Source: DSWT01 sp035415725 (GTDB taxonomy: Bacteria; Chloroflexota; Anaerolineae; B4-G1; SLSP01). From it: a DNA stretch of 31,679 nt. The notes beneath the pieces are model-generated. The model worked only from the letters and a program-made list of their open reading frames with translations. It was not told where the DNA came from and made no database searches. The DNA lies in contig DAOOGN010000049.1 in assembly GCA_035415725.1 (NCBI GenBank), forward strand, positions 1-31,679, read 5' to 3'. Made by a program: the position numbers and the translations under genes. Numbering within the stretch: the stretch's first letter is position 1; every line of letters begins with the position of its first letter. Below, piece by piece: positions 31,626-31,679 of the stretch.

Positions 31626-31679
31626 GTAACTATTCAGCCACCCTTGCCAGGTGGCGAACGGGACTTTGGGGAGGGCACA
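31626..31679 (-). mobile_element. MITE-like element, CTATTCAG family (copy C, cut by window end)
   Basis: Begins GTAACTATTCAG (31626-31637) and continues as the reverse complement of the right end of copies A and B (GGTGGCGAACGGGACTTTGGGGA). The rest lies outside the window, so the target duplication cannot be checked. Confidence 0.8.

Overview
The window looks like a GC-rich bacterial chromosome fragment, probably from an uncultured anaerobic or facultative polysaccharide degrader. Chloroflexota (Anaerolineae-like) is my best guess. It rests on gene content and style (STAND-TPR protein, KAP-FGE fusion, corrinoid methyl-transfer proteins, hemicellulases, many short palindromic and MITE-like repeats), not on a marker gene, so it is an inference. 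No rRNA, tRNA or CRISPR array was found.

Layout. 1-1.8 kb: a fused chain-length determinant/BY-kinase for polysaccharide export, convergent with nadE (NAD synthetase) and rocD (ornithine aminotransferase), which run leftwards as a likely operon. 5.2-10.7 kb: three rightward genes, namely a KAP-type NTPase fused to an FGE/C-lectin-fold domain, a receiver-GGDEF protein whose catalytic residues are replaced in both domains, and a ComEC/Rec2 DNA-uptake channel whose beta-lactamase-like domain has lost its metal motif. 11.1-15.3 kb: leftward genes for a corrinoid protein, class II aldolase, CobW-type GTPase and a URO-D methyltransferase fused to a thioredoxin-like domain. 15.4-18.6 kb: a start-less YafQ-type toxin remnant embedded in palindromes, a STAND (NB-ARC-like) protein with six nearly identical 120-bp TPR units, and a 331-bp MITE-like element.

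18.6-25.5 kb is a carbohydrate-utilisation cluster on the minus strand: a secreted lipoprotein joining an acetylesterase to a GH26 mannanase, a GH29 fucosidase, xylulokinase, a PfkB sugar kinase and a zinc-finger/HEAT-like protein. 25.6-27.5 kb is a lower-GC island: a 200-bp MITE with an 8-bp target duplication next to a small restriction-modification pair. Its endonuclease carries an N-terminal HTH, and a palindromic operator candidate lies before the nuclease gene with a matching half-site before the methylase gene. 27.5-31.3 kb is a compact leftward operon: dolichyl-phosphate-glucose-synthase-like glycosyltransferase, pterin-dependent methyltransferase, sugar-phosphate isomerase/epimerase and a cytosolic GH10 xylanase, ending at a strong hairpin.

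Working together: the extracellular esterase-mannanase would release oligosaccharides, the signal-less GH10 and GH29 enzymes would finish them in the cytosol, and the isomerase, xylulokinase and PfkB kinase would feed central metabolism. The URO-D, corrinoid, CobW and pterin methyltransferase genes look like parts of a corrinoid methyl-transfer route whose substrate-specific methyltransferase is not in the window. Several repeat families fill the intergenic spaces. The most distinctive candidates for follow-up are the HTH-nuclease restriction system with its shared operator, the double-pseudoenzyme signalling protein, the metal-motif-less ComEC, the KAP-FGE fusion and the methyl-transfer gene set.
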